DNA of 64,000 nucleotides from Polaribacter sp. BM10 (lineage in GTDB: Bacteria; Bacteroidota; Bacteroidia; Flavobacteriales; Flavobacteriaceae): NCBI RefSeq assembly GCF_002005425.1, contig NZ_CP019704.1, forward strand, positions 62,001 to 126,000. The letters are read 5' to 3'. Under the pieces are notes generated by a model. That model was not told where the DNA came from. It was given only the letters and a program-made list of their open reading frames with translations, and did no database searches. This document shows, piece by piece, positions 36,851 to 45,792 of the stretch. A program made the position numbers and the translations under genes. The stretch's first letter is position 1. The number at the start of each line of letters is the position of its first letter.

Positions 36851-37931
36851 TAAGAATTACATTCATAATAGCTTTCAATTAAACGGAAACTCATTTAGCA
36901 ATTCTGTAGAGTTATTAAATTATGCGTCTAAAATTTCTAAAGATGTTTTTCTATTTCTAGAAGAATGGTTTTCCGATAGTAATTCAGTAATCATACAAAC
37001 CTCTGGTTCTACAGGAAAGCCTAAAAACATAGAGCTTCAAAAAGAGAGAATGTTTAATTCTGCTACAGCTACAGGTAATTATTTTAATTTAAAAGCAGAA
37101 ACAACTGCTTTGTTATGTTTGCCCGCTAGTTATGTAGCTGGTAAGATGATGTTAATTAGAGCACTTACTTTAGGTTGGTCTTTAGACATTGTTACACCAA
37201 ATTCAAATCCATTAGAAAATGTTTCTAAAATTTACGATTTTTCTGCGATGGTTCCTTTGCAAGTAGAAAATTCTATCAATTATTTAGATAAGATACGTAA
37301 ACTTATTGTTGGTGGTGGTGTAGTTTCAAACCCTTTATTAGTAAAACTACAAAATGTTTCTACGGATGTTTTTGCTACCTACGGAATGACGGAAACGATA
37401 ACACATATTGCTGTTAAAAAGTTAAATAACTTTTCAACATTAAAAACCAATTTCAATAAATCTAACTTTTACAAAACCATGCCAAATGTTACTATTTATG
37501 TTGATGAAAGAAACTGTTTGGTAATTAATGCAGTAAAAGTTAGCGAAAAAGTATTGTTTACAAATGATGTTGTTCGTTTAATTTCTGATACTCAATTTGA
37601 ATGGTTAGGTAGATTTGATAATGTAATTAATTCTGGCGGAGTGAAATTACAACCAGAAGTAATAGAAAGTAAGCTAGTTAAAGTATTACAAAAACCTTTT
37701 TTTGTAGCAGGAATTTCAGATGATTTATTGGGAAGTAAATTAATTTTGATCATTGAAGATACTGATGATAATACTTCAGAAAAAAAAGAAGGTATAATCA
37801 ATAAAATAAAATCTTTAAATCTATTTACTAAATTTGAAATACCAAAAGAAATTTATTTCATACCAGAATTTATGTATACAGAATCTAGTAAAATTCAAAG
37901 AAATAAAACTTTAAATTTATTAAAATTCTAA
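36840..37931 (+). CDS. menE: o-Succinylbenzoate-CoA ligase (AMP-binding), short Bacteroidota form
   Basis: A 363-residue adenylate-forming enzyme that activates o-succinylbenzoate with CoA. Motifs: the P-loop-like IIQTSGSTGKPKNI, ATYGMTE, GRFDNVINSGGVKLQPE and a C-terminal lysine in SSKIQRNKTLN. It is clearly shorter than the 450-500 residue enzymes of other phyla, missing much of the N-terminal subdomain, but this is common for MenE in Bacteroidota. The start overlaps the CPBP gene by 11 nt. It is convergent with the LuxR-type gene, with a 4-nt overlap of stop codons. Confidence 0.88.
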   Translation: MNYSKNYIHNSFQLNGNSFSNSVELLNYASKISKDVFLFLEEWFSDSNSVIIQTSGSTGKPKNIELQKERMFNSATATGNYFNLKAETTALLCLPASYVAGKMMLIRALTLGWSLDIVTPNSNPLENVSKIYDFSAMVPLQVENSINYLDKIRKLIVGGGVVSNPLLVKLQNVSTDVFATYGMTETITHIAVKKLNNFSTLKTNFNKSNFYKTMPNVTIYVDERNCLVINAVKVSEKVLFTNDVVRLISDTQFEWLGRFDNVINSGGVKLQPEVIESKLVKVLQKPFFVAGISDDLLGSKLILIIEDTDDNTSEKKEGIINKIKSLNLFTKFEIPKEIYFIPEFMYTESSKIQRNKTLNLLKF

Positions 37932-39193
37932 TCGAAATTTAAAAGATAGTCTCTTAAACTCTCATTTTCTTCTAAGTTTAATTTCTTTTTTATTCTGTAA
38001 CGAGCAGTTTGCACAGATCTAGGATCTATCATAAAAATTCTTGCAATTTCTTTTGTTTGCATATGAAGTTTTATAAACATGCAGTGCCTTAGTTCTGTCT
38101 CTGTAATATTAGGATGCTTTTCAATTAACTTATCATAAAAATTGTTATGTAATGCATTAAAATGTTCTGTTAATGTTTTCCAATCTTCATCTCTTTCTAG
38201 AACACTATCTATTTGATTGATAATTGTTTTTACTGTTTTTTTATCTTCGGTTTTAAGACCTTTTATGTCAGCTTTTATCTCTTTAAAGTATTGCTTATTA
38301 TGAAGTAAATTTGTGGTTAACATCATAATTTTTTTATCTCTATTATTGTTTTTATTCTTTAGAGAGGCTATTTTTTTATTTTTCTCTTTATTTGTTTTCT
38401 TAAAACTTAATAAGGTAAAATAATACCCAAAAATTCCTAGAATAAAAATTACTATTATTAAGAGCACTATAATTTTAAGGTTATAATTGGTACTTTCTAA
38501 ACTCTCTTTTTGAATGGCAATTTTATCATGTTCTAATTTAGAATTTAGAATTTCAATTTTATTTGATAATTCATTGTTGGTTCTATCTTTGTTTTCAAGT
38601 ACAAAAGACAGAATTTCTGGGTTTTTATGCCCAATTAATTCTAAACTGAAAATACAATCGCTAGAATATTCATAAGCTTGATGTATAGAGATGCTGATTG
38701 TATTTTTACCTTTTACAAAAATGTTGTTTTCAAAAAAATGTTGATAATATTTCTTTTCTTCTGCACCTTTGGTAGTACTGCTAGCTAAAGTAGTTTTTCC
38801 AATAGTAATGTTTGGCATATTATCTCTAAAGAGTTCTTTGCCATTTACATATACAACTGCACCGTCATCTCTTTTTAATTTAAATTCGTAAGCAATATAG
38901 TCATCATCAATAACTATATTTTTTTTAAAATATTTAGTGATATGTTTTTTGTCTTTATCACCTCCGTAGCTAATTGTAGTAGTTAATTTTTTATCTCCGT
39001 AACCTATTGGTGTCAGTCCTTTCTGCCAATTAGTTAGATCTTTTAGATTTGTCCAATCACTTTCTAGGTAACCTTTATCATAATAAAACCAATAATCTTG
39101 ATCTTTAACAAGTACCTCTTGAGAACAGGCTGTGCTAAATTGTAGTATAAATAAAAGTAAGGTTAAATTTTTGTAAAATCTTAACAACTTCAT
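37928..39193 (-). CDS. Membrane-anchored LuxR-type regulator with extracytoplasmic beta-sandwich sensor
   Basis: A 421-residue one-component regulator. I start at the ATG at 39193 because a TATATTTG lies 29 nt upstream and the product then begins with a signal or lipoprotein peptide (FSTAC, Cys23). Residues about 30-190 look like the galactose-binding-like sandwich found next to purple acid phosphatase and nuclease domains: TPIGYGDKKLTT, KRDDGAVVYVNG, DNMPN and SSDCIFSLEL. A coiled coil (about 200-235), one transmembrane helix (about 243-266), a second coil and a LuxR-type helix-turn-helix (about 360-421, with MQTKEIARIFMIDPRSVQTA) follow. The ligand and targets are unknown. Confidence 0.78.
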   Translation of the reverse strand: MKLLRFYKNLTLLLFILQFSTACSQEVLVKDQDYWFYYDKGYLESDWTNLKDLTNWQKGLTPIGYGDKKLTTTISYGGDKDKKHITKYFKKNIVIDDDYIAYEFKLKRDDGAVVYVNGKELFRDNMPNITIGKTTLASSTTKGAEEKKYYQHFFENNIFVKGKNTISISIHQAYEYSSDCIFSLELIGHKNPEILSFVLENKDRTNNELSNKIEILNSKLEHDKIAIQKESLESTNYNLKIIVLLIIVIFILGIFGYYFTLLSFKKTNKEKNKKIASLKNKNNNRDKKIMMLTTNLLHNKQYFKEIKADIKGLKTEDKKTVKTIINQIDSVLERDEDWKTLTEHFNALHNNFYDKLIEKHPNITETELRHCMFIKLHMQTKEIARIFMIDPRSVQTARYRIKKKLNLEENESLRDYLLNFD

Positions 39194-39221
39194 TTTTAGG
39201 TTTTTATTGTTTTGTGTAGTG

Positions 39222-39229
39222 CAAATATA
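39222..39229 (-). promoter_or_regulatory. -7 element for the LuxR-type regulator gene
   Basis: TATATTTG on the minus strand, 28 nt before the ATG at 39193. This decides against the longer reading frame that would begin at 39295. Confidence 0.6.
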
Positions 39230-39383
39230 GTAGTTAAATTGTAAAATTTTAACAGTTGTAGTAGATAAGTTGGGTTTAAAATTTAACATTCTCATAAAAG
39301 AATATTATATTTGTACAGATAGTGAATAAGCTATGTAATAATAAGATTGGGGGATTGAACTTATTGCATAAAATATTCAAAAA

Positions 39384-39413
39384 AAAAGTCGTGATTTAAT
39401 TATCACGACTTTT
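39384..39413 (-). terminator. Intrinsic terminator after yebC (minus strand)
   Basis: AAAAGTCGTGAT and ATCACGACTTTT form a perfect 12-bp stem with a 6-nt loop; further T follow on the minus strand. It lies 24 nt after the yebC stop. Confidence 0.85.
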
Positions 39414-39437
39414 ATTATATTGTATCATGCCGAAATT

Positions 39438-40154
39438 TTAGATTTCCATTGAGTGGTAAACATTTTGAACATCATCATCTTCTTCTAATTTTTCTAATAG
39501 CTTTTCTACATCAGCTTGCTGATCTTCTGTTAATTTAGTTGTTGTAGTTGGTATTCTTTCAAAACCAGAAGATAAAATTTCTACATTATTTTCTTCAAAG
39601 AAAGATTGTATTGCTCCAAACTGCTCAAAAGGAGCGTAGATAATAACACCTTCTTCATCATCAAAAACTTCTTCAACTTCAAAATCTATTAATTCTAATT
39701 CTAATTCTTCCATATCCATTGTAATATCTTCTTTTTTCAAAGTGAAGTTACAGGTATGGTCAAACATAAAAACAACAGAACCAGAAGTACCTAAGTTTCC
39801 ATCACATTTATTAAATGCTGCTCTAACATTTGCAACAGTTCTATTATTGTTATCTGTTGCCGTTTCTAAAAGAACTGCAATACCGTGTGGTGCATAGCCT
39901 TCGAATAAAACTTCTTTATAATTTGCAGTATCTTTATCTGTTGCTTTTTTAATGGCACGTTCTACATTATCTTTTGGCATATTCGCCGCTTTGGCGTTTT
40001 GAATAACTGCACGTAAACGAGAATTTGTTTCTGGGTTTGGGCCACCTTCTTTAACAGCCATTACAATGTCTTTACCAATTCTGGTAAATGTTTTTGCCAT
40101 TGCAGACCAACGTTTCATCTTCCTTGCTTTCCTAAACTCAAATGCTCTACCCAT
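39438..40154 (-). CDS. YebC/PmpR family protein (TACO1-like)
   Basis: A 238-residue cytoplasmic protein of the YebC family, described either as DNA-binding regulators or, like TACO1, as translation factors. It shows MGRAFEFRKARKMKRW at the start, GGPNPETNSRL, AKAANMPKDNVERAI, EGYAPHGIAVL and TDNNNRT. Bacteroidota carry this RKARKMKRW variant instead of the more common HSKWANIK type. It is monocistronic with its own promoter and terminator. Confidence 0.92.
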   Translation of the reverse strand: MGRAFEFRKARKMKRWSAMAKTFTRIGKDIVMAVKEGGPNPETNSRLRAVIQNAKAANMPKDNVERAIKKATDKDTANYKEVLFEGYAPHGIAVLLETATDNNNRTVANVRAAFNKCDGNLGTSGSVVFMFDHTCNFTLKKEDITMDMEELELELIDFEVEEVFDDEEGVIIYAPFEQFGAIQSFFEENNVEILSSGFERIPTTTTKLTEDQQADVEKLLEKLEEDDDVQNVYHSMEI

Positions 40155-40181
40155 TTCTTTGTTTCTTTAAAATTATAGCTA

Positions 40182-40212
40182 CAAATGTAAAAATTTGAAG
40201 TCTGTTTTACAA
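40182..40212 (-). promoter_or_regulatory. Promoter for yebC
   Basis: On the minus strand: TTG (40210-40212), a 20-nt spacer, then TACATTTG (40182-40189), 27 nt before the ATG. Both elements match the Bacteroidota consensus. Confidence 0.6.
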
Positions 40213-40314
40213 TTATTTTAAACTTCAATTACGATTAAAATATACCTATAAGTAGGTATTGTTTTGGTGAACTTTTTAAGATAGTTTTATATCTATTCTA
40301 AAACTCTATCAATT

Positions 40315-41469
40315 ATGAAAAAAATTACTCTTTTATTATGTGCTTTTATTTCTTTTTCTGTTTTTTGCCAAGTAAAATTAACGTCCTCATTAGGTGAATA
40401 CGAAGATTCTGGTGTATGGAAAAAAAGTTATCAAGAATTATACGAATATAGCAATAATGGTAATTTAATTAGTCAAATATACCAAGATTGGGATCAAACG
40501 AATTCGGTATGGAAAAATCAATATTCATATTCATTTTCATATAATGCAAATAACAATTTAATTATAGAGGTTGACAAAGATTGGGATGAAAGCTCTAAGA
40601 CTTTTGTAAATTCATATAAGTATGAGTATACTTATAACGCAGATGGTAAAGTAGAACAGTTTTTTGATTTTGATTGGAGTAACGGACAATGGGTTTTAAA
40701 TTCTAAATTTGAAATAAATTACGATTCTAATAAGAGAATTTCTAATGGATTAAGTTATGATTGGAATGGTGCTACTTATGTGTTAGAAGATAGAACACTA
40801 ATTTCTTACAATACTAACAATAAAATTTCACAATCTGTTTTTGAAGAATGGGACGGTACTAATTGGCAGAATTCTGATATTACAACTTATACGTACAATG
40901 CTAGTAATAAATTGGTTTTAGAACTAACAAAAACTTGGAATGGTATTACATTTATAGATGATTCTAAAACAGAATATACTTATGATATAAACGGAAACCT
41001 AACAAATGAAATAAATTTTTATTTAGAAAATGGTATTTGGGTAGTTGGTAGTAATGGTACATTTACTTATGATACTACAAAACTACTTTCTATTTATACG
41101 CATCCGTTTGTAGATAGTACAGGATTAGATTATATTTTTTCTGGATTTCCTTACATTAACAAATTGCTTACCTCTAGTTATGCAAATAGCGATAGAACTA
41201 CATATATTTATGGAGATGCTACAGCAAGTTTAAATCATATAAAATTAGAAGATTTTAAGGTCTATCCAAACCCAACAACTTCTATTATCAAAATAGATGA
41301 TAGTAATTTTTCTTTAAAAAATATTGAAATCTACAACATTGTAGGTAAAAGAATAATGAGCTCTAATAAAAACTATTTGAATTTAGAAAATTTGGTAAAG
41401 GGTACTTATTTATTAAAAGTACAATCTAATGAAGGAAATTTTGCGACAAAAAGTATAGTTAAAAATTAA
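40315..41469 (+). CDS. Secreted repeat protein with T9SS type A sorting domain
   Basis: A 384-residue secreted protein. The signal peptide ends near SVFCQ. Residues about 30-270 form roughly seven repeats of about 30 residues, each with a Y-x-Y-x-Y-N strand (FSYNANNNL, YTYNADGKV, YTYNASNKL, YTYDINGNL) and an acidic W-D/N-G-W segment, reminiscent of YD/RHS-like beta repeats. The C-terminal 75 residues are a T9SS type A domain: KVYPNPTTSIIKI, IYNIVGKRIM and KGTYLLKVQS. It is therefore exported across the outer membrane by the type IX system. The function is unknown. It ends at a bidirectional terminator. Confidence 0.82.
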   Translation: MKKITLLLCAFISFSVFCQVKLTSSLGEYEDSGVWKKSYQELYEYSNNGNLISQIYQDWDQTNSVWKNQYSYSFSYNANNNLIIEVDKDWDESSKTFVNSYKYEYTYNADGKVEQFFDFDWSNGQWVLNSKFEINYDSNKRISNGLSYDWNGATYVLEDRTLISYNTNNKISQSVFEEWDGTNWQNSDITTYTYNASNKLVLELTKTWNGITFIDDSKTEYTYDINGNLTNEINFYLENGIWVVGSNGTFTYDTTKLLSIYTHPFVDSTGLDYIFSGFPYINKLLTSSYANSDRTTYIYGDATASLNHIKLEDFKVYPNPTTSIIKIDDSNFSLKNIEIYNIVGKRIMSSNKNYLNLENLVKGTYLLKVQSNEGNFATKSIVKN

Positions 41470-41488
41470 GAAAAAGAAAAAAGGGTAT

Positions 41489-41530
41489 ATCGAGTTCATA
41501 TTTACTTGAAATATGAACTCGATTTTTTAT
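41489..41530 (+). terminator. Bidirectional intrinsic terminator
   Basis: ATCGAGTTCATATTT and AAATATGAACTCGAT form a perfect 15-bp stem (41489-41503 with 41509-41523) around a 5-nt loop, followed by T. It serves the T9SS protein gene and, on the minus strand, ackA, whose stop overlaps its edge. Confidence 0.9.
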
Positions 41531-42714
41531 TTTAATAAATTATAAGCTTGTTTCGCAATCTCAATTTCTTCATTTGTTGGAATTACTAAAACTTTTACTT
41601 TAGATGTCTTAGTTTGTATTTCTCTAATTTTTTTAGATCGAATACTATTTTTATCATGATCTAATTGTATGCTTAGTGCTTCTAAATTGTGGCATGCTAA
41701 TTTTCTCATTAAAGCAGAATTTTCTCCAATACCAGCTGTAAAAATAATAGCATCTAATCCGTTTAAAGCAGCATTATAAGAGCCAATATATTTTTTTATT
41801 CTATAAGAAGCAAGGTTTAAAGCGTTTTCACAATCTTGATTTCCGTTCATAGCTTTTTCAGAAATTTCTCTTAAATCAGAAAAACCTGTAAGCCCTTTCA
41901 TACCAGAATTTTTGTTTAATAAATTTGATGTTTCCTCTAAAGACAGATTTAATTTTTTCATCAGAAAGAATAGTACAGAATGATCGATGTCTCCAGAGCG
42001 AGTTCCCATAATCAATCCATTAGATGGTGCAAAACCCATAGAAGTATCAATACATTTACCATTTTTTATTGCTGCCATACTACAACCATTACCAAGATGA
42101 ATACTTATAATTTTTTTGGAATGTGCTTTTCCTAAATATTCTATTGCTTTCTCTGAAACGTATTTATGACTAGTACCATGAAAACCATATGCTCTAACAT
42201 GATTTTCTTCTAAAAAAGAATTTTTAATAGCATATTGATACGCCTCTTTTGGCATTGTTTGATGAAAAGCAGTATCAAAAATTGCTATTTGTTTTGCAGA
42301 AGTAAAAATAGTTTCTGCAATTTCTATTCCTGTTAAATTTGCAGGATTGTGTAACGGCGCTAAATCATATAAATCTCTAATACTGTTTTTAACTTCTTGG
42401 TTAACAATTGTTGTTTTGTTAAATTTATTACCACCATGAACAACTCGATGACCAACTGCATTAATTTCAGAAACACTATTAATTACACCTATTTTAGAAT
42501 CTAACAAAGCATTTGCAACTTTATGCAAACCCTCTTTATGATTTAAAATTGGTAAGGTTTCTGTAGTTTTTTGATGATTGTTTTCATGTGAAAAAATAGC
42601 ATCTTTCATACCAATTCGTTCTACCAAACCAACACATTTAACGGTTTCGTTTGGCATTTCAATAACTTGATATTTTAAAGAAGAAGAACCTGCATTTAAA
42701 ACTAAAATATTCAT
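41527..42714 (-). CDS. ackA: Acetate kinase
   Basis: A 395-residue ASKHA kinase that converts acetyl phosphate and ADP to acetate and ATP. Clear blocks: VLNAGSSSLKYQ at the start, GHRVVHGG, IAIFDTAFHQTMP, YGFHGTSHKYV, IIS-IHLGNGCS, SGDIDHS and FTAGIGENS. The length is normal. It follows pta with a 2-nt gap, giving the classical pta-ackA pair for acetate overflow and ATP formation. Confidence 0.97.
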   Translation of the reverse strand: MNILVLNAGSSSLKYQVIEMPNETVKCVGLVERIGMKDAIFSHENNHQKTTETLPILNHKEGLHKVANALLDSKIGVINSVSEINAVGHRVVHGGNKFNKTTIVNQEVKNSIRDLYDLAPLHNPANLTGIEIAETIFTSAKQIAIFDTAFHQTMPKEAYQYAIKNSFLEENHVRAYGFHGTSHKYVSEKAIEYLGKAHSKKIISIHLGNGCSMAAIKNGKCIDTSMGFAPSNGLIMGTRSGDIDHSVLFFLMKKLNLSLEETSNLLNKNSGMKGLTGFSDLREISEKAMNGNQDCENALNLASYRIKKYIGSYNAALNGLDAIIFTAGIGENSALMRKLACHNLEALSIQLDHDKNSIRSKKIREIQTKTSKVKVLVIPTNEEIEIAKQAYNLLK

Positions 42715-42716
42715 AA

Positions 42717-44810
42717 TTAATTTTGATTTGCTTGAATTGCTGTTAATAAAACCGTGTTAAAAATATCATCAATTGTACAACCTCTACTTAAATCGTTTAC
42801 AGGTTTATTTAAGCCTTGTAACATTGGGCCAATTGCCAATGCGCCAGTTTCTCTTTGTATTGCTTTGTAAGTATTGTTTCCGGTATTTAAATCAGGGAAA
42901 ATTAAAACAGATGCTTGTCCTGCAACCTCAGAATTTGGCATTTTAGTTCTTGCCACAGACATATCTACCGCTGCATCGTATTGTATTGGTCCTTCAATTT
43001 TTAATTCAGGATTTTTTGTCTTAACAAGTTCTGTAGCTTTTCTAACTTTTTCTACTTCTTCACCTTTACCAGAGCTACCAGAAGAATAAGAAAGCATTGC
43101 TATTTTAGCTTTTATACCAAAAGCTTCTGCAGATTGGGCAGAAGAAATTGCAATTTCAGACAATTGTTCTGCATTTGGATTTGGGTTTACAGCGCAATCT
43201 CCCATTACAGAAACTCTATCTGATAAACACATAAAAAATACAGAAGAAACAACAGAAACTCCGGGTTTTGTTTTTATTAATTGCAATGCAGGTTTTATGG
43301 TGTGCATTGTTGTGTGTACTGCACCAGAAACCATACCATCTGCTAAACCTTCCATAATCATTAAAGTACCATAATAAGAAACGTCTCTAGTTAAATCTAG
43401 TGCAGTAGTTTCTGTCATTCCTTTATGTTTTCTTGATTGATATAAAGTGTTGGCAAAACTTTTATTATGAATTGAATCTTCTGGATTTAAAATATTGATT
43501 TCATCTAAATTAATTTGTAATCCTATTTGATCACATTTTAACTGAATAGTATTTCTGTCTCCAAGTAAAGTTAAATCTACAATATTTAATAACTGTAATC
43601 GAGCTGCAGCGGCCAAAATACGCTCGTCATCACCTTCTGGTAAAACGATATGTTTTTTTTCTACTCTAGCCTTTTGTAATAAGTTATATTGAAACATGCT
43701 AGGTGTTAACTTGTCAGACTTATGTGAAGTTAAAATATTTGTTAAGCCTTCTGCATTTACATACTTATCAAAGGTATCTAATGATAAAAGAATCTTTTTA
43801 TTATGTGTTGCGTATATTTTAGATTTTACACTTCCTATTTTATTAGAAATACCAAAAGTACCACCATCAACAGAAATAATTGGCACAGTAGATTGCACAC
43901 CTTCTATCAATTTTATAATAGATTCTTCCGGAATTAATGTTCCTGTTAAAATAATTCCTGCAATTTTAGGATAATTCTTAGAAGCATTTGCTTGTAAAGC
44001 GCCTAAAATAATATCTGCTCTATCACCTGGTGTTATAACCAAGGCGTTTTCTTTAATTCTTGTTAAATAATTTCTTAGTTGCATTGCGCCAGTACTATAA
44101 CTGCCAATTGCATTTTCTAAAAATTGTTCACCAAAAAGTACACGACCATTTAAAGCCTTTAAAACTTCTTTTACAGTTGGAAAAGAAAGAAAATCTATCT
44201 TAGGAATAATATCTATTTGTAGTTTTTTTGGGAAACTGTTTGTTAGTTCTGTTCTAATATAATCAACTTCATCAACTTCAATTTTATTTGCAACAATACC
44301 AATAACATCTACTTCTTTATTTATAAAAGAATTGTAAGATAATTGCATTGTGTTAATAAAGTCTTTTTTCTTTTTACCGTTACCAGAGCCCACAATAAGC
44401 GCAGGAATGTTAAGGTTTTTGGCTATCATTAAGTTTACGTCTAGTTCTGTAAAACCTCCATCGCCAGAAAAATCGGTACCTTCTACCAATACATAATCAT
44501 AATTAGCTTCTAGCTTTTTATATTTTTTTATAACATGATGTATAACTTCATCTTCTTTTCCTTCACTTAAAAGTTCTACAACTTCACTTTGCGTGTAGGC
44601 AAAACAATCTTTATAATCTATTTCTAAGTTGAAAAAATTTATGGCTGTATTTGTGTGTTCGTCATAACCATTTTCATCAATTTCATTTATAATCGGTCTA
44701 AAGTAACCAACCTTAGCAGATTTGGTTAACATCATTCTTAATAAACCTAAAGAAATTAAAGATTTACCACTATCAGACTCTACAGTAGCAATATATATAG
44801 CTTTACTCAT
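42717..44810 (-). CDS. pta: Phosphate acetyltransferase, long form
   Basis: A 697-residue enzyme that interconverts acetyl-CoA and acetyl phosphate. It has the three-part long form: an N-terminal P-loop-like dethiobiotin-synthetase-related domain (IATVESDSGKSLISLGL, about 1-220), a DRTGG domain (about 225-340, with ITPGDRADI), and the C-terminal PTA_PTB catalytic domain (about 370-697: HIVLPEGDDERIL, GAVHTT, SYSSGSSGKGEEVEK, GPMLQGLNKPVNDLSRG). First gene of the pta-ackA unit; a TATTTTTG -7 element lies 20 nt upstream. Confidence 0.96.
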   Translation of the reverse strand: MSKAIYIATVESDSGKSLISLGLLRMMLTKSAKVGYFRPIINEIDENGYDEHTNTAINFFNLEIDYKDCFAYTQSEVVELLSEGKEDEVIHHVIKKYKKLEANYDYVLVEGTDFSGDGGFTELDVNLMIAKNLNIPALIVGSGNGKKKKDFINTMQLSYNSFINKEVDVIGIVANKIEVDEVDYIRTELTNSFPKKLQIDIIPKIDFLSFPTVKEVLKALNGRVLFGEQFLENAIGSYSTGAMQLRNYLTRIKENALVITPGDRADIILGALQANASKNYPKIAGIILTGTLIPEESIIKLIEGVQSTVPIISVDGGTFGISNKIGSVKSKIYATHNKKILLSLDTFDKYVNAEGLTNILTSHKSDKLTPSMFQYNLLQKARVEKKHIVLPEGDDERILAAAARLQLLNIVDLTLLGDRNTIQLKCDQIGLQINLDEINILNPEDSIHNKSFANTLYQSRKHKGMTETTALDLTRDVSYYGTLMIMEGLADGMVSGAVHTTMHTIKPALQLIKTKPGVSVVSSVFFMCLSDRVSVMGDCAVNPNPNAEQLSEIAISSAQSAEAFGIKAKIAMLSYSSGSSGKGEEVEKVRKATELVKTKNPELKIEGPIQYDAAVDMSVARTKMPNSEVAGQASVLIFPDLNTGNNTYKAIQRETGALAIGPMLQGLNKPVNDLSRGCTIDDIFNTVLLTAIQANQN

Positions 44811-44830
44811 GTTTTTATTGTATTGTTTTG

Positions 44831-44838
44831 CAAAAATA
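44831..44838 (-). promoter_or_regulatory. Candidate -7 element for pta-ackA
   Basis: TATTTTTG on the minus strand, 20 nt before the pta ATG; it matches TAnnTTTG. The -33 part is not clear. Confidence 0.5.
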
Positions 44839-44844
44839 AGGCAT

Positions 44845-44874
44845 AAAAAAATGACTAATTGTGATATTAGTCAT
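44845..44874 (-). terminator. Intrinsic terminator after the DUF2927-like gene (minus strand)
   Basis: ATGACTAAT (44851-44859) and ATTAGTCAT (44866-44874) form a perfect 9-bp stem with a 6-nt loop, and on the minus strand a run of T follows. It separates the 44903-45778 gene from pta. Confidence 0.75.
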
Positions 44875-44902
44875 TTATTATTTATTTTGATATAATTACA
44901 AG

Positions 44903-45778
44903 TTATTCTAAATGCATAAATATCATTTTTTCACCTTTACTAATTCTATCTTTTGCTATTTTATGATTCTCCTCGAAATCTTCTAAATTTGTGAACTTAC
45001 AAATTCCGTAAGAATATTGATATTTGATGACTTCAAAATCAAAATCTGTTAATTTTTTTTCATTTGAATTGCAAGTTGAAAAGACACTCTCGCAGGGAAC
45101 TTTTGATGTATTGTGGAATTGACCTAAAGTTTTATAAAAGTTTACAAGTAAGAAATTGGCATTTACATCTCTACTAACATTTCTGTACTTATTTAGGTTA
45201 AGTTCTAATTTTGCATCATAAATTCTAGAACGATTCCATTTAATATAGTAATTAACATAATTGTTGTTAATTATATCTTCGGAATATTTTTTAGAATTAT
45301 TTTCATCTAATTGATATATAATGTAATTTGATGCGTTAATGTTGTTGACAAACTTAATATCTAAAGAATCTATATTTTGAGATAGATTATTAGCTGCATC
45401 CTCTATTTTATTTCTATAAAATTGATTTAAAGATGGCGCAAAATAAATTTTTAAAGGCTCTTTCCATAATTTCATATACTGATTTTTATTACTAGAGACT
45501 TGATATTTTTGATATACAATATCTTTATAAATCTCTAAAAATAAAGAATCTTTAGGTTCATATTCTACTGATTTTGCATTCAAATATCTTTTATCATTGT
45601 CTTCGACTAAAGTATCATTGTTATGAATTCTGTAAAAATGAGTATCTAAGTTTATTTTTTTATTTGGATATTTTTTTTTGTAATCTTCTAATTTTATTAA
45701 TCTAATTTGTCTATTCTGTTGGGCGAAAATAGCTAGTGACATAAAAAATAGTAGATATAAAATGTTTTTCTTTTTCAT
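44903..45778 (-). CDS. Secreted protein of unknown function, DUF2927-like
   Basis: A 291-residue protein with a signal peptide (cleavage near IFAQ). The C-terminal half resembles DUF2927-type zincin-like proteins: LKIYFAPSLN as first strand, then FYKTLGQFHNTS in the position of the active-site helix, SVFST, and LTDFDFEVIKYQYSYGI at the end. The residues expected for a zinc-binding H/E motif in that helix are not visible, so activity is doubtful. The assignment rests on pattern resemblance only. It lies 14 nt downstream of the acyl-CoA carboxylase gene on the same strand, so it is probably co-transcribed with it. Confidence 0.5.
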   Translation of the reverse strand: MKKKNILYLLFFMSLAIFAQQNRQIRLIKLEDYKKKYPNKKINLDTHFYRIHNNDTLVEDNDKRYLNAKSVEYEPKDSLFLEIYKDIVYQKYQVSSNKNQYMKLWKEPLKIYFAPSLNQFYRNKIEDAANNLSQNIDSLDIKFVNNINASNYIIYQLDENNSKKYSEDIINNNYVNYYIKWNRSRIYDAKLELNLNKYRNVSRDVNANFLLVNFYKTLGQFHNTSKVPCESVFSTCNSNEKKLTDFDFEVIKYQYSYGICKFTNLEDFEENHKIAKDRISKGEKMIFMHLE

Positions 45779-45792
45779 AGCTTTTATATTAT

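Noticed and set aside
39194-39295. Upstream extension of the LuxR-type gene
   Set aside because: The 34 extra codons run through the -7 element TATATTTG and remove the signal peptide from the N-terminus.
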